A stretch of 64,000 bases of DNA from JAKVBH01 sp049800955 (GCF_049800955.1 NZ_JBNAGA010000001.1:124001-188000), one strand, 5' to 3'. Shown: positions 27,490 to 36,280, numbered from the stretch's first letter. Translations and numbers: made by a program. The notes: a model not told the origin generated them from the sequence alone.

Positions 27490-28226
27490 GCACGCTTCTC
27501 GAGGTCTCGGGTGTTTCCGTCTCGTTTGACGGCTTCCGCGCGATCAACAACCTGTCCTTTCAAATAGGCGACGCGGAAATGCGCGCGGTCATTGGGCCCA
27601 ATGGCGCTGGCAAGACGACTTTCATGGACATCATCACCGGCAAGACACGACCGGATGAGGGCCGTGTTCTCTGGGGTGAGAAATCGGCGTCGCTGCTTGC
27701 CATGTCCGAAAGCAAAATCGCCCAGCAAGGGGTTGGGCGGAAGTTCCAACGCCCCACGGTCTTTGAGGACCAGAGCGTTGCCGACAACTTGATGCTGGCG
27801 CTGAAGAAGAACCGCAGCCCGCTGGCTGTCTTGTTTTTCAAACCCTCAGCGGAAGATCACGAGCGCGTTGAAAGCCTGGCTGCAGAGATCGGCCTGGCAC
27901 CCGCTTTGAGCCGCAAGGCCGGTGAGTTGAGCCATGGTCAAAAGCAATGGCTTGAGATCGGCATGCTGCTCGCGCAAGAGCCGAGGCTTTTGCTCGTCGA
28001 TGAACCTGCGGCGGGCATGACACCTGCGGAACGTGAACAGACGACGGACATCCTTGTGGAGGCAGCCAAGACACGTGCGGTTGTTGTGGTCGAGCATGAC
28101 ATGGAATTTGTGCGTCGTCTCAATTGCAAGGTGACGGTGCTGCACGAAGGCTCGGTCCTTGCCGAAGGATCCATCGATCACGTCACATCCGACGAGAAAG
28201 TCATTGAGGTGTATCTTGGCAGATAA
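27486..28226 (+). CDS. urtD: Urea ABC transporter ATP-binding protein UrtD
   Basis: This 246-residue LivG-type ATPase has Walker A GPNGAGKTT (residues 36-44), signature LSHGQKQWLEIG, Walker B LLLVDEPAAGM and an H-loop His in VVVVEHDMEF. It powers urea import with UrtE. ATGA overlap with urtC and an 11-base overlap with urtE show tight coupling. Confidence 0.95.
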   Translation: MSTLLEVSGVSVSFDGFRAINNLSFQIGDAEMRAVIGPNGAGKTTFMDIITGKTRPDEGRVLWGEKSASLLAMSESKIAQQGVGRKFQRPTVFEDQSVADNLMLALKKNRSPLAVLFFKPSAEDHERVESLAAEIGLAPALSRKAGELSHGQKQWLEIGMLLAQEPRLLLVDEPAAGMTPAEREQTTDILVEAAKTRAVVVVEHDMEFVRRLNCKVTVLHEGSVLAEGSIDHVTSDEKVIEVYLGR

Positions 28227-28923
28227 TGTCCTGCAGACCGAAGCGCTCACGCTTCACTACGGCGGAAGCCAAATCCTTCACGGTATTGATCTCGCGGCTG
28301 CGCGCGGCGAGGTCACCTGCGTCATGGGGACCAATGGTGTGGGTAAAACGAGCCTGCTGAAGGCCATATCGGGCACCCATGTGCGCTCGTCGGGTCGATA
28401 TCTTCTCGATGGGGAGGAAATCGGAAAAGCCAGCGCCCACGCTTTGGCCCAGAAAGGCGTCGCGTATGTGCCCCAAGGGCGGGAAATCTTTCCATTCATG
28501 ACCGTACAGGAAAACCTTGAAACCGGGTTTGCTTGTTTGCCGCGCCCCGAACGCAAGGTTCCTGAAGAGGTGTTTGATCTCTTTCCGATCCTGAAGGACT
28601 TCCTCCATCGGCGCGGCGGCGATCTGTCGGGGGGGCAACAACAGCAATTGGCCATCGCGCGCGCTCTTGTCACAAAACCCAAACTATTGCTGTTGGATGA
28701 ACCGACCGAAGGCATTCAGCCAAACATCATCCAGCAAATCGGCCGGGTCATCTCCCAGCTCCGCGATGCAGGCGAGATGGCGATTGTTCTGGTGGAACAG
28801 TATTTTGACTTCGCTTTTGATCTGGGCGATCGGTTTCTCGTCATGGAGCGCGGCACAACACGGATTTCGGCCCGTACCGGTGAGATCAAGCGTCAGGAGC
28901 TGCTCGAGGCGGTCTCTGTGTAA
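28216..28923 (+). CDS. urtE: Urea ABC transporter ATP-binding protein UrtE
   Basis: This 235-residue LivF-type ATPase has Walker A GTNGVGKTS, signature LSGGQQQQLAIARAL, Walker B LLLLDEPTEG and the family's IQPNIIQQIG after it. I place the start at TTG 28216 (M-ADNVLQTEALTLHYGG), because GAGGTG lies 4 bases upstream and this fits the family N-terminus. A frame extending to 28159 would add residues with no support. It is the last gene of urtABCDE. Confidence 0.93.
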   Translation: MADNVLQTEALTLHYGGSQILHGIDLAAARGEVTCVMGTNGVGKTSLLKAISGTHVRSSGRYLLDGEEIGKASAHALAQKGVAYVPQGREIFPFMTVQENLETGFACLPRPERKVPEEVFDLFPILKDFLHRRGGDLSGGQQQQLAIARALVTKPKLLLLDEPTEGIQPNIIQQIGRVISQLRDAGEMAIVLVEQYFDFAFDLGDRFLVMERGTTRISARTGEIKRQELLEAVSV

Positions 28924-28988
28924 GACCCCGTGACATAGCCCACATTTCTTGCCAAAACCGCATCGAAAGCAGTGCGAGGCAGAGACCC

Positions 28989-29594
28989 ATGGAACTCGAT
29001 CATATCGCAATTTCCGGCCAAACGCGCGACGCGGCGACACAGCATGTGGCGCAGTTGTTGGGCGTGCCGCTGCAAATGGGGGGAGAGCATCCGCATTTCG
29101 GAACGCACAACACGCTGCTCGGGCTGGAGGATGGGCTCTATCTTGAGGCAATTGCCGTGGATCCGGCCGCAGCGCCTTTGCCTCACGCGCGCTGGTTCGG
29201 TCTGGATGCCTTTGCCGGGGAGCCGCGCCTGACCAACTGGATCTGCCGCGTGGATGATCTCGAAGCAGTGGTCGCGGCCCTGCCGGACGCGGGAGAGATC
29301 GTTGCCTTGACGCGTGGCGATCTGCGCTGGCGCATGGCTGTTCCACAGGACGGGATGTTGCCCTATCAGGGCATGTTTCCCGCATTGATCCAATGGGATG
29401 GCCCCCACCCGGCGCCGCGTTTGACGCAACAAGGGGTCGCGCTGACAGCGTTGCGGGTTTTCCATCCGCAAGTCAGTGAGATTGCTCAGGCGTTGCAGCC
29501 CTGGCTCAACGCGCCGCTCATTGAATTTCTGCCGGGTCCGGCCCGGCTTGAGGCGGATTTCGAGACGCCACAGGGCAAGGTCACCTTGCGATGA
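28989..29594 (+). CDS. VOC-family (glyoxalase-like) protein
   Basis: This 201-residue protein opens LDHIAISGQTRDAATQHVAQLLG, the typical glyoxalase/VOC beginning, with HTHN-like HFGTHNTLLGL and YLEAIAVDP metal-ligand regions. It resembles the glyoxalase_3 type group of unknown substrate. The stop overlaps the start of the downstream acetyltransferase (ATGA), so the two form a small operon. Confidence 0.75.
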   Translation: MELDHIAISGQTRDAATQHVAQLLGVPLQMGGEHPHFGTHNTLLGLEDGLYLEAIAVDPAAAPLPHARWFGLDAFAGEPRLTNWICRVDDLEAVVAALPDAGEIVALTRGDLRWRMAVPQDGMLPYQGMFPALIQWDGPHPAPRLTQQGVALTALRVFHPQVSEIAQALQPWLNAPLIEFLPGPARLEADFETPQGKVTLR

Positions 29595-30070
29595 TCGTGC
29601 GTCAGGCCCGGGTCGCAGATGCCGCGGCCATTGCAGCGCTGATAAATCCCGTTGTCCGGGACACCAGCATCACGTTCACGACCGAAGAGAAAAATCCGGA
29701 GAGCCTCGCCCAAGCCATTGACGCGCCCGGGAGCAGCTATCACGTGGTCGAGCTGCATGGGCAAGTTGTTGGCTACGCTTGCTATTTTCCGTTTCGCAAC
29801 GGGCCGGGCTATGCCCATACTAAAGAGCATTCCATCGTTTTGGCACCCGAGGCCCGCGGTCATGGTGCCGGGCGCGCTTTGATGGCAGCGCTTGAAGCGC
29901 ATGCGCGGGGTGCCGGCGTGCATTCTCTCTTTGCGGGTGTTTCAGGGGAAAATCCGGCCGGCGTCGCGTTTCACGCCAGCATCGGATTTCAGGAGATAGG
30001 GCGCTTGCCGCAGGTCGGGCGCAAGTTTGATCGCTGGATGGATCTGATCCTCATGCAGAAATTCCTGTAG
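29591..30070 (+). CDS. GNAT N-acetyltransferase, phosphinothricin acetyltransferase-like
   Basis: This 159-residue acetyltransferase begins IVRQARVADAAAIAALINPVVRDTSITFTTEEK. It carries the acetyl-CoA loop (LAPEARGHGAGRALMAAL, a Q/RxxGxG/A type motif) and ends ASIGFQEIGRLPQVGRKFDRWMD, as in the Pat/MddA (methionine sulfoximine and phosphinothricin acetyltransferase) group. The natural substrate could be an amino-acid analogue. It is translationally coupled to the VOC protein. Confidence 0.85.
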   Translation: MIVRQARVADAAAIAALINPVVRDTSITFTTEEKNPESLAQAIDAPGSSYHVVELHGQVVGYACYFPFRNGPGYAHTKEHSIVLAPEARGHGAGRALMAALEAHARGAGVHSLFAGVSGENPAGVAFHASIGFQEIGRLPQVGRKFDRWMDLILMQKFL

Positions 30071-30145
30071 GCCGGAGCGTGGTCCTTGTCTCCTCAGTAA
30101 GAAATTGTCTCTGACAAGCCTGCACCGACGTCTTATACTGTCCCC

Positions 30146-30835
30146 ATGTCACTTTGGACCCGGATATCGGATGCTCTTTCCGCTCTGACGAGCGGTGAAA
30201 GCCTGTCAGCCGTCTTTGAGCGGTTGCGCACGCCGCCTGAGCGCAGCGTGGCCTTTACCATTGCGGTGATCGCACTTGGGGCGAAAATGGCCAAGGCCGA
30301 TGGCCTCGTGACCCGGGATGAGGTGACGGCGTTCCGGGAGGTGTTCCGGATCGCGCAGGAGGATGAGCCGCAGGCCGCGCGCGTATTCAATCTGGCGCGG
30401 CAGGACGTGGCCGGGTTCGAGGATTATGCGCGGCGCATTCGCGCGATGTATGATCAGGGTGGCCCGGCGATCTGCGATCTGATGGAGGGGCTGTTTCACA
30501 TCGCGGTGGCCGATGGGGTGTATCACCCCAACGAAGATGCGTTTTTGGAACGTGTGGCCGAGATCTTCGGCCTGCCAGATGCGGAGTTCATGGCCTTGCG
30601 CGCCCGTTTCGTGCCCGATGCGCCCAAGGATCCCTACACGGTTCTTGGCGTGCGCCCTGACATGGCGCTCAGCGATATTCGCAAAGTCTGGCGCGAAGCG
30701 GTCAAGGAAAGTCATCCCGACCGCATGCTGGCCCGCGGCGTTCCGGAAGAGGCTGTTCAGATGGCGGAGCGGCGCATGCAGGATATCAATCAGGCCTGGG
30801 AAGAGATTTCCGCGCGCCATTCAGAACCTGCGTGA
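30146..30835 (+). CDS. TerB/DnaJ-domain protein (DjlA-like)
   Basis: This 229-residue protein has a TerB-like helical domain (residues about 30-150, IAVIALGAKMAKADGLVTRDEV and HIAVADGVYHPNEDAFL, each with metal-type acidic patterns) and a C-terminal J domain (about 163-228: DPYTVLGVRPDMALSDIRKVW, then SHPDRM with the HPD that stimulates DnaK). This is the soluble part of DjlA, which in enterobacteria is membrane-anchored; no clear anchor is seen here. It likely recruits DnaK to a stress-linked task. Confidence 0.85.
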   Translation: MSLWTRISDALSALTSGESLSAVFERLRTPPERSVAFTIAVIALGAKMAKADGLVTRDEVTAFREVFRIAQEDEPQAARVFNLARQDVAGFEDYARRIRAMYDQGGPAICDLMEGLFHIAVADGVYHPNEDAFLERVAEIFGLPDAEFMALRARFVPDAPKDPYTVLGVRPDMALSDIRKVWREAVKESHPDRMLARGVPEEAVQMAERRMQDINQAWEEISARHSEPA

Positions 30836-30847
30836 GGCAAAGGGCGC

Positions 30848-31855
30848 GTGCGATTTGCCACTTATAACGTCGAGTGGTTCGACGCGCTCTTCGATGATGC
30901 AGGTCAATTGCACAATGACGACACGTGGTCTGCGCGCCATGACGTGACCCGGGCGGCCCAAACAGAGGCGCTGGGGATCGTGTTCACCGCGCTGGATGCG
31001 GATGCCATCATGATTATCGAAGCGCCGGACACACACCGCACGCGTGACGGCGTGAAAGCGCTTGAGACCTTCGCGGCCGCGGTCGATTTGCGCGCGCGCC
31101 GCGCTATCCTCGGGTTCGAGAACACGACGCAGCAGGAAATCATGCTGCTCTACGATCCCGATGCGATCAGCGTCAGGCACACACCGCTTGAGAGCGCGGA
31201 TGCCCCCCGGTTTGACGGGACATTTGCCATCGATCTCGATGTGGACGCGAGACAGGACAAGGTCACCTTCTCAAAACCCCCTCTGGAGCTGGCGGTCACC
31301 ACCGCCAAAGGCACGGAGATGCATCTGATTGGCGCGCATCTCAAATCCAAAGCCCCCCATGGCGCGCGTACGCGAGATCAGGTCATGCGCGCGGCCATTG
31401 CCAATCGGCGCAAGCAATTGGCTCAGGCGATCTGGCTGCGCCGCAGGATCACATCACATCTGAATGCCAAGCGACCCCTCATGGTGATGGGGGATCTGAA
31501 CGATGGTCCTGGGCTTGATGAGTATGAGGCCTTGTTTGGTCGCTCTTCTGTCGAGATTGTGCGCGGAGAGACCGACGACGCCAGTCTCTTGTACGACCCC
31601 CACGCGGCCCGTGCCTTGCAAAGACGTCTGGCCGCACAGCCCACCACCGCGCGGTTCTACATTCGCGAAGAAGAGCGCTATCTTCAGGCTTTGTTGGACT
31701 ATGTTTTCGTGTCTCCTGATCTGAAGGGTCTTGGCGGCACGTGGAGAGTTTGGCATCCGTTTGATGATCCCGGATGCTGGCGCACGCCAGAGCTGCGCGA
31801 GGCTTTGCTGACAGCGTCGGATCACTTTCCGGTCACTTTGGACATAGACGTATGA
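30848..31855 (+). CDS. Endonuclease/exonuclease/phosphatase family protein
   Basis: This 335-residue protein starts at GTG 30848. The N-terminal ATYNVEWF holds the Asn ligand, IMIIEAPDT the Glu, MVMGDLNDGP the Asp-x-Asn pair, and TASDHFPVTLDI the terminal Asp-His, the complete active-site set of the Mg2+-dependent EEP fold. Substrate could be nucleic acid or a phospho-ester. It lies 12 bases after the DjlA-like gene and may share its transcript. Confidence 0.85.
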   Translation: MRFATYNVEWFDALFDDAGQLHNDDTWSARHDVTRAAQTEALGIVFTALDADAIMIIEAPDTHRTRDGVKALETFAAAVDLRARRAILGFENTTQQEIMLLYDPDAISVRHTPLESADAPRFDGTFAIDLDVDARQDKVTFSKPPLELAVTTAKGTEMHLIGAHLKSKAPHGARTRDQVMRAAIANRRKQLAQAIWLRRRITSHLNAKRPLMVMGDLNDGPGLDEYEALFGRSSVEIVRGETDDASLLYDPHAARALQRRLAAQPTTARFYIREEERYLQALLDYVFVSPDLKGLGGTWRVWHPFDDPGCWRTPELREALLTASDHFPVTLDIDV

Positions 31856-31916
31856 CGCTGCCCGGGCCGCTCTGCAACGGCGCGCGCCGTGAGTATCAGA
31901 CAAGAGGACAATGGCC

Positions 31917-32807
31917 ATGAAAGTCGCCACAGCGGCCTATAAAATGGATTTTCTGGGATCGTGGAACGCGTACGAGGACAAGCTGTCGTCGCATGTCCGC
32001 GAGGCTGCGGAGGCCGGGGCGGAGCTTCTGGTATTTCCCGAATATGGTGCCATGGAGCTGGCCACGCTTGACGGGCGCGAGGCAGCGCTGGATCTTGAGC
32101 GTAGCCTCCATGTTGTGAGCGACCGTGTCCCGGAGGTGGACGCCCTGCATGTCATGCTGGCCATGGAATACGGCGTGCATATCCTTGCGGCGTCTGCGCC
32201 TGTGTTTGACGGGGGCAAGCGCCCGGTCAACCGTGCGCGATTGATCACGCCCGAGGGCGCTGTTGGTGTGCAAGACAAACAGATCATGACCAAGTTTGAG
32301 CGCGACCCCTGGGGCATTGAAGCCGGTGGTCCGCTGCGCCTTTTCGAAACGTCCTTGGGCCGCATTGGCATTTTGATTTGTTATGACAGTGAATTCCCCC
32401 TGCTGGGCCGCGCGCTAAAAGAAGCGGACCTGTTGCTTGTCCCCTCCTGTACCGAAGCGCTCTCGGGGTATTGGCGTGTGCGCATTGGCGCGATGGCACG
32501 TGCGTTGGAGAGCCAATGCGTCTCGGTTATGGCATCGACCGTCGGGGCATGTCCGTGGTCGGAATCGGTTGATTTGAATTCAGGCGCAGGCGGCGTGTTT
32601 GGGCCGCCTGATCTCGGCTTTCCGGAAACGGGCGTTCTCGCAGAGGGTGCGCTGAATGTGCCGGGCTGGACCTATGCCGAGATTGATCCGGAGGCGATTG
32701 CAGCGGTTCGCCGTCATGGCGCGGTGGCCGGGCGCGCGCATTGGACAGAACAACAGGGGCGTGACGGTGAGGTCACAATTGTGCCCATGACGCCACAAAA
32801 GCCTTGA
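31917..32807 (+). CDS. Carbon-nitrogen hydrolase (nitrilase superfamily)
   Basis: This 296-residue amidase-type enzyme has the Glu-Lys-Cys triad in FPEYGAMEL (Glu), KQIMTKFE (Lys) and ILICYDSEFP (Cys). The fold and length fit omega-amidase or aliphatic amidase-like members. I chose the ATG at 31917 because AGAGGA lies 8 bases upstream. An ATG at 31911 is only 2 bases from that site. Substrate unknown. Confidence 0.87.
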   Translation: MKVATAAYKMDFLGSWNAYEDKLSSHVREAAEAGAELLVFPEYGAMELATLDGREAALDLERSLHVVSDRVPEVDALHVMLAMEYGVHILAASAPVFDGGKRPVNRARLITPEGAVGVQDKQIMTKFERDPWGIEAGGPLRLFETSLGRIGILICYDSEFPLLGRALKEADLLLVPSCTEALSGYWRVRIGAMARALESQCVSVMASTVGACPWSESVDLNSGAGGVFGPPDLGFPETGVLAEGALNVPGWTYAEIDPEAIAAVRRHGAVAGRAHWTEQQGRDGEVTIVPMTPQKP

Positions 32808-32875
32808 AAACCGGGCGCCAAGCGCTCACTTAGGCGCACGCGCCTGATTGGCGCAACTGTAACCAAGGAGAGACC

Positions 32876-33094
32876 ATGGCCAAGGAAGAACTGCTCGAAT
32901 TCCCCGGTGTCGTAAAGGAACTCCTGCCGAACGCGACATTCCTGGTCGAGCTGGAAAACGGCCATACGATCATCGCTCATACGGCAGGTAAGATGCGTAA
33001 GAACCGGATCCGCGTTTTGGCGGGTGACAAGGTTCAGGTGGAAATGACACCGTATGACCTGACCAAGGGTCGCATCAACTATCGATTCAAATAA
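32876..33094 (+). CDS. infA: Translation initiation factor IF-1
   Basis: This 72-residue OB-fold protein (AKEELLEFPGVVKELLPNATF to KGRINYRFK) is full length for IF-1 and binds the 30S A site during initiation. A good ribosome site (GGAGAG) precedes the ATG. A strong hairpin follows the stop. Confidence 0.97.
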   Translation: MAKEELLEFPGVVKELLPNATFLVELENGHTIIAHTAGKMRKNRIRVLAGDKVQVEMTPYDLTKGRINYRFK

Positions 33095-33101
33095 GCTGTT
33101 T

Positions 33102-33128
33102 GCGCTCCAATCCATTGCATTGGAGCGC
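33102..33128 (+). terminator. Hairpin after infA, possible partial terminator
   Basis: A perfect 10-bp stem (GCGCTCCAAT with ATTGGAGCGC) has a 7-base loop and begins 7 bases past the infA stop. There is no U-tract, so it may stabilise the infA message or attenuate read-through into maf. Confidence 0.5.
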
Positions 33129-33178
33129 CCGAGGCGTTGCGGCAAAGGCATGACGGCGCTGAAGGTCAGGGGACGCAC

Positions 33179-33766
33179 ATGACATCCCAACCAAAACTCG
33201 TGCTCGGCTCCGGCAGTCCGCGCAGGCGCGAATTATTGGGTGTTCTGGGTGTTGCGATCTCAGAGGTGCGCCCTCCCGACATTGACGAAGACCCGCACCC
33301 GCGCGAGCTGCCGAGGGCCTATTGCGCGCGCATCGCCCGCGAAAAGGCGCAGGCCATGTCGCTTACGGATGATGAGATCGTGCTTTGCGCAGACACAACT
33401 GTGGCGCTTGGACGACGCATCATGGGCAAACCTGCCGATGCCGGAGAAGCCGCGCAGTTTCTTCACATGCTTTCGGGGCGCCGCCATAAGGTCATCACCG
33501 CCGTTGCGGTGCGGCGTGGGGATCAGGTCTGGTTTCGGGATGTGGTCTCTACGGTGCGGATGAAACGCCTGTCTGATCTGGAAATTAACGCCTATCTCGC
33601 CAGCGGCGACTGGCAGGGAAAGGCAGGCGGCTACGGTATTCAGGGGCCCGCAGGCGCCTTTATTCCATGGATCGAGGGATCTTACCCCGCCATCATGGGC
33701 CTGCCTCTGGCGGAAACGGCGCAATTGCTCGCAGCAGCGGGCTATCCGATGTGGAGACAGGCATGA
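33179..33766 (+). CDS. maf: Maf-like nucleoside triphosphate pyrophosphatase
   Basis: This 195-residue protein has the Maf signature GSGSPRRRELL at the start, ADTTVALG (with the catalytic Asp) and GYGIQGPAGAFIPWIEGSYPAIMGLP near the end. It hydrolyses modified or canonical NTPs (often dTTP/UTP or methylated bases) to monophosphates, a house-cleaning role. The ATG at 33179 gives the normal length. Its stop overlaps the next gene's start (ATGA). Confidence 0.93.
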   Translation: MTSQPKLVLGSGSPRRRELLGVLGVAISEVRPPDIDEDPHPRELPRAYCARIAREKAQAMSLTDDEIVLCADTTVALGRRIMGKPADAGEAAQFLHMLSGRRHKVITAVAVRRGDQVWFRDVVSTVRMKRLSDLEINAYLASGDWQGKAGGYGIQGPAGAFIPWIEGSYPAIMGLPLAETAQLLAAAGYPMWRQA

Positions 33767-34761
33767 CCCGGCAAGTGCTATTGGATCATCTGGGCGAGGT
33801 TGAAGCCGCGGCTTTGCTCGTGAATGGCAGGCTGGAAGACCTCTTGCTCGATGGCGTGGACGTGCGCCCCGGGGCTATCTACCGCGCGAAGGCGGATCGT
33901 CCCATGAAAGGGCAGGGTGGTGTCTTTTTGAGTGCGCCGGACGGGCCGTTGTTTTTGCGTCAGATCAAGGGCTTGAAGCAGGGTGAGACGCTTTTGGTGC
34001 AGGTCAATGCGCGGCCGGAACCCGGCAAAGCACCCGCGGTAACGCAAAAGGTCCTCTTCAAATCACGCTATGCCATTGTGACGCCTGACGCGCCGGGCTT
34101 GAATATCTCGCGGCAAATCAAGGATGAAGCGCTGCGAGATACTCTGCTCGAGATTGCCCATGACGCGATGGAGGGCAGCGCGATGGGGCTCATTCTGCGC
34201 TCTTCCTGCGCAGAGGCCGATGCAGATGACATTGCCGATGACGTTCTCGCTATGCGCGATCTGGCGCAGAATGTGAGCCAGGATACGTCGGGCGCGCCAG
34301 ATCTTCTGGTAGAAGGCGATGGCCCTCATGCGCTGGCATGGCGCGAATGGCAGGCGGATGAAGTGATCACGGAGCCGGGCTCATTTGCCGAGCATGGTGT
34401 CCTCGAAGAGATCGACGCGCTCCAGCGGGCCAAGGCAGGCGCGATGTTTATTGAGCCCACGCGCGCATTTGTAGCCGTGGACGTGAACACCGGGGGCGAC
34501 AGCTCGCCCGCCGCAGGTCTCAAGGCAAATCTCGCCTGCGCGCGGGGTCTTGCCCGGCAGCTCCGGTTGCGCGGGCTGGGGGGGCAAATTGTCGTGGATT
34601 TTGCGCCCATGCCCAAGAAAGATCGTCGCGCCGTTGAGAGCGCGTTGCGCTCCGCTTTCCGCGCCGATCCCGTTGAGACGACCCTTGTCGGCTGGACAAC
34701 TATGGGACATTTTGAACTGAACCGCGCGCGTCTGCGCGTCCCGCTTTCGGAGGTACTATGA
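33763..34761 (+). CDS. Ribonuclease E/G family protein, short form
   Basis: This 332-residue protein ends with the RNase E/G catalytic core: VDVNTGGD (first catalytic Asp) and VVDFAPM (second), then GWTTMGHFELNRARLR. It is shorter than RNase G (about 490) and lacks a CPxCxG zinc-link, and its S1-like N-terminal part is compact. It should cleave single-stranded RNA 5'-end dependently, perhaps for a limited set of targets. It lies within a tight maf, rng-like, yacG group with ATGA overlaps on both sides. Confidence 0.87.
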   Translation: MTRQVLLDHLGEVEAAALLVNGRLEDLLLDGVDVRPGAIYRAKADRPMKGQGGVFLSAPDGPLFLRQIKGLKQGETLLVQVNARPEPGKAPAVTQKVLFKSRYAIVTPDAPGLNISRQIKDEALRDTLLEIAHDAMEGSAMGLILRSSCAEADADDIADDVLAMRDLAQNVSQDTSGAPDLLVEGDGPHALAWREWQADEVITEPGSFAEHGVLEEIDALQRAKAGAMFIEPTRAFVAVDVNTGGDSSPAAGLKANLACARGLARQLRLRGLGGQIVVDFAPMPKKDRRAVESALRSAFRADPVETTLVGWTTMGHFELNRARLRVPLSEVL

Positions 34762-34934
34762 GCTGCCCGATCTGCGCCAAGGACACTCAAAAAGACTACC
34801 GGCCCTTTTGCTCGAAACGCTGTGCCGATGTTGATTTGGCGAAGTGGATGTCAGGGTCCTACGCTGTGCCGTCGACCGATCCCGAGGATGCCGAGCGCGC
34901 GATGGATGAGCTGGATCAAACGCGAAAGCATTAA
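34758..34934 (+). CDS. yacG: DNA gyrase inhibitor/zinc-binding protein YacG
   Basis: This 58-residue protein has CPIC near the start and FCSKRCADVDLAKWMSG, the four Cys and WM signature of YacG. In E. coli YacG binds zinc and inhibits gyrase. Its ATG overlaps the RNase stop (ATGA). It is too small to be picked up by a typical length cut-off. Confidence 0.92.
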   Translation: MSCPICAKDTQKDYRPFCSKRCADVDLAKWMSGSYAVPSTDPEDAERAMDELDQTRKH

Positions 34935-34983
34935 AGTTTACCGATACGCCACTTTGAAACTTCGCATCTCTTGCGGCTTTTCA

Positions 34984-35011
34984 TTGACATGACTTCACTC
35001 GCGCGTAGCTT
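34984..35011 (+). promoter_or_regulatory. Candidate sigma-70 promoter
   Basis: A perfect -35 TTGACA (34984-34989) lies 16 bases before a weak -10 TAGCTT (35006-35011), about 40 bases before the small exported protein gene at 35050. Confidence 0.3.
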
Positions 35012-35049
35012 TGTAACAAGGTTAATGAACACAGAACGCGGGGACGCTC

Positions 35050-35307
35050 ATGAAGATTCTCAAAGCAGCCGGTTTGGCAGGGGTACTTGCTCTGGGCGCA
35101 ACGCAAGCCATGGCATGGGGCGACATGTACATGGGCGATCAAACGGAAAACAATCCGAACTCGATGCCCGTGCAGGCGTATCACGGGCCGAATTACTGTC
35201 CGGCCGGTTTGCAGCCGATCGTTATGGGCGGTGTGATTTGTTGCGGGACGGCGGATCAGCCCGTTCAAATGTCCATGCCCAAGAAGGGTAAGACCAAAAC
35301 CCACTGA
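35050..35307 (+). CDS. Small exported Cys-containing protein
   Basis: This 85-residue protein has a signal peptide (GLAGVLALGATQAMA, cleavage before WGD) and a mature part of about 63 residues with Met-rich stretches (WGDMYMGD, VQMSMPKK), an YCPAGLQPIV segment and a vicinal GVICCG pair. The Met and Cys content suggests metal, perhaps copper, handling, but that is speculation. It resembles no family I know. It lies just upstream of suhB with a separate promoter. Confidence 0.65.
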   Translation: MKILKAAGLAGVLALGATQAMAWGDMYMGDQTENNPNSMPVQAYHGPNYCPAGLQPIVMGGVICCGTADQPVQMSMPKKGKTKTH

Positions 35308-35400
35308 AACCGGTGGCCAGTCGGGGCTGAATACCCTATTGGCAAGCCTGAGCGGGCCGCGTATACGCGCGGCCTGATTTCGTTTGAAAAGGGTCTTGTC

Positions 35401-36189
35401 ATGGTCGGCAGTGCAAATCTCAACATCATGATGAAAGCTGCTCGCAAAGCCGGGCGCTCGTTGGTCAAGGACTTCCGGGAGGTGGAAAACCTGCAGGTGT
35501 CCATGAAGGGCGCGGGCGATTTCGTAAGCCGGGCGGATCTGGCGGCTGAAGAGATCCTGCGCGAAGAGCTGCGCGGCGCACGTCCGACCTATGGGTGGCT
35601 GGCCGAAGAAAGCAGCGCCGAAGATGGTGAAGATCCCACGCGCCGCTGGATCGTCGACCCGTTGGACGGCACGACAAACTTTTTGCATGGCCTGCCACAC
35701 TGGGCCGTTTCCATTGCCCTCGAGCATAAGGGCAAAGTCGTGGCCGGCGTTGTGTTTGATCCTGCAAAAGACGAGATGTTCTTCGCCGAAAAAGGGGAAG
35801 GCGCGTGGATGAATGAATCGCGTCTGCGCGTATCCGGGCGATCGCGCATGATTGAGTCGATCTTTGCGACGGGGCTGCCGTTTGGTGGCCGCTCTGATCT
35901 GCCCGAGACCTTGCAGGATCTCGCACGCCTGATGCCGGCCTGCGCCGGGGTACGGCGTTGGGGGGCGGCAGCTCTCGATTTGGCCTATGTGGCTGCGGGC
36001 CGCTATGAGGGCTACTGGGAGCGCCGTGTTCAGCCTTGGGATATTGCGGCAGGTGTCATCATCCTCAAGGAAGCCGGAGGCCTGATCGAGCCCATGAATC
36101 CGGACGGCGATATCCTTGAAGACGGTGAGGTTGTTGGCGCCAATGAAGCGATTTTCACGAATTTCGCAAAGGTGCTGAGAAACAATTAA
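35401..36189 (+). CDS. suhB: Inositol-1-monophosphatase family protein
   Basis: This 262-residue protein has the motif A region EESSAEDGE, WIVDPLDGTTNFLHGLPH and motif B VQPWDIAAGVIILKEAGG, the metal-binding set of lithium-sensitive inositol monophosphatases. The SuhB group dephosphorylates inositol-1-phosphate and in E. coli also binds ribosomal-RNA transcription complexes. Full length. A small inverted repeat follows the stop. Confidence 0.93.
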   Translation: MVGSANLNIMMKAARKAGRSLVKDFREVENLQVSMKGAGDFVSRADLAAEEILREELRGARPTYGWLAEESSAEDGEDPTRRWIVDPLDGTTNFLHGLPHWAVSIALEHKGKVVAGVVFDPAKDEMFFAEKGEGAWMNESRLRVSGRSRMIESIFATGLPFGGRSDLPETLQDLARLMPACAGVRRWGAAALDLAYVAAGRYEGYWERRVQPWDIAAGVIILKEAGGLIEPMNPDGDILEDGEVVGANEAIFTNFAKVLRNN

Positions 36190-36205
36190 GTCGTTTTCGA
36201 CTTAA
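36186..36205 (+). terminator. Inverted repeat after suhB
   Basis: An 8-bp perfect repeat TTAAGTCG/CGACTTAA with a TTTT loop overlaps the suhB stop. It has no U-tract, so it may be a weak terminator or a regulator site. Confidence 0.35.
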
Positions 36206-36225
36206 ACGCGCTTTGAGAATTTCAA

Positions 36226-36255
36226 TTAACGTATCGATTGAATTGGCGCTATATT
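36226..36255 (+). promoter_or_regulatory. Candidate promoter of H-NS-like gene
   Basis: A TTAACG -35-like box and a TATATT -10 are separated by 18 bases, in an AT-rich segment about 130 bases before the start codon. A CtrA-type box begins 11 bases past the -10. Confidence 0.4.
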
Positions 36256-36265
36256 GCGTCACTTA

Positions 36266-36280
36266 TTAAGGATTTATTAA
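36266..36280 (+). promoter_or_regulatory. Perfect CtrA-type box TTAA-N7-TTAA
   Basis: Two TTAA half sites are separated by exactly 7 bases (36266-36269 and 36277-36280), and the second is followed by C, matching the alphaproteobacterial CtrA consensus. Its position just downstream of a candidate -10 would favour repression or cell-cycle gating of the H-NS-like gene. Confidence 0.55.
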
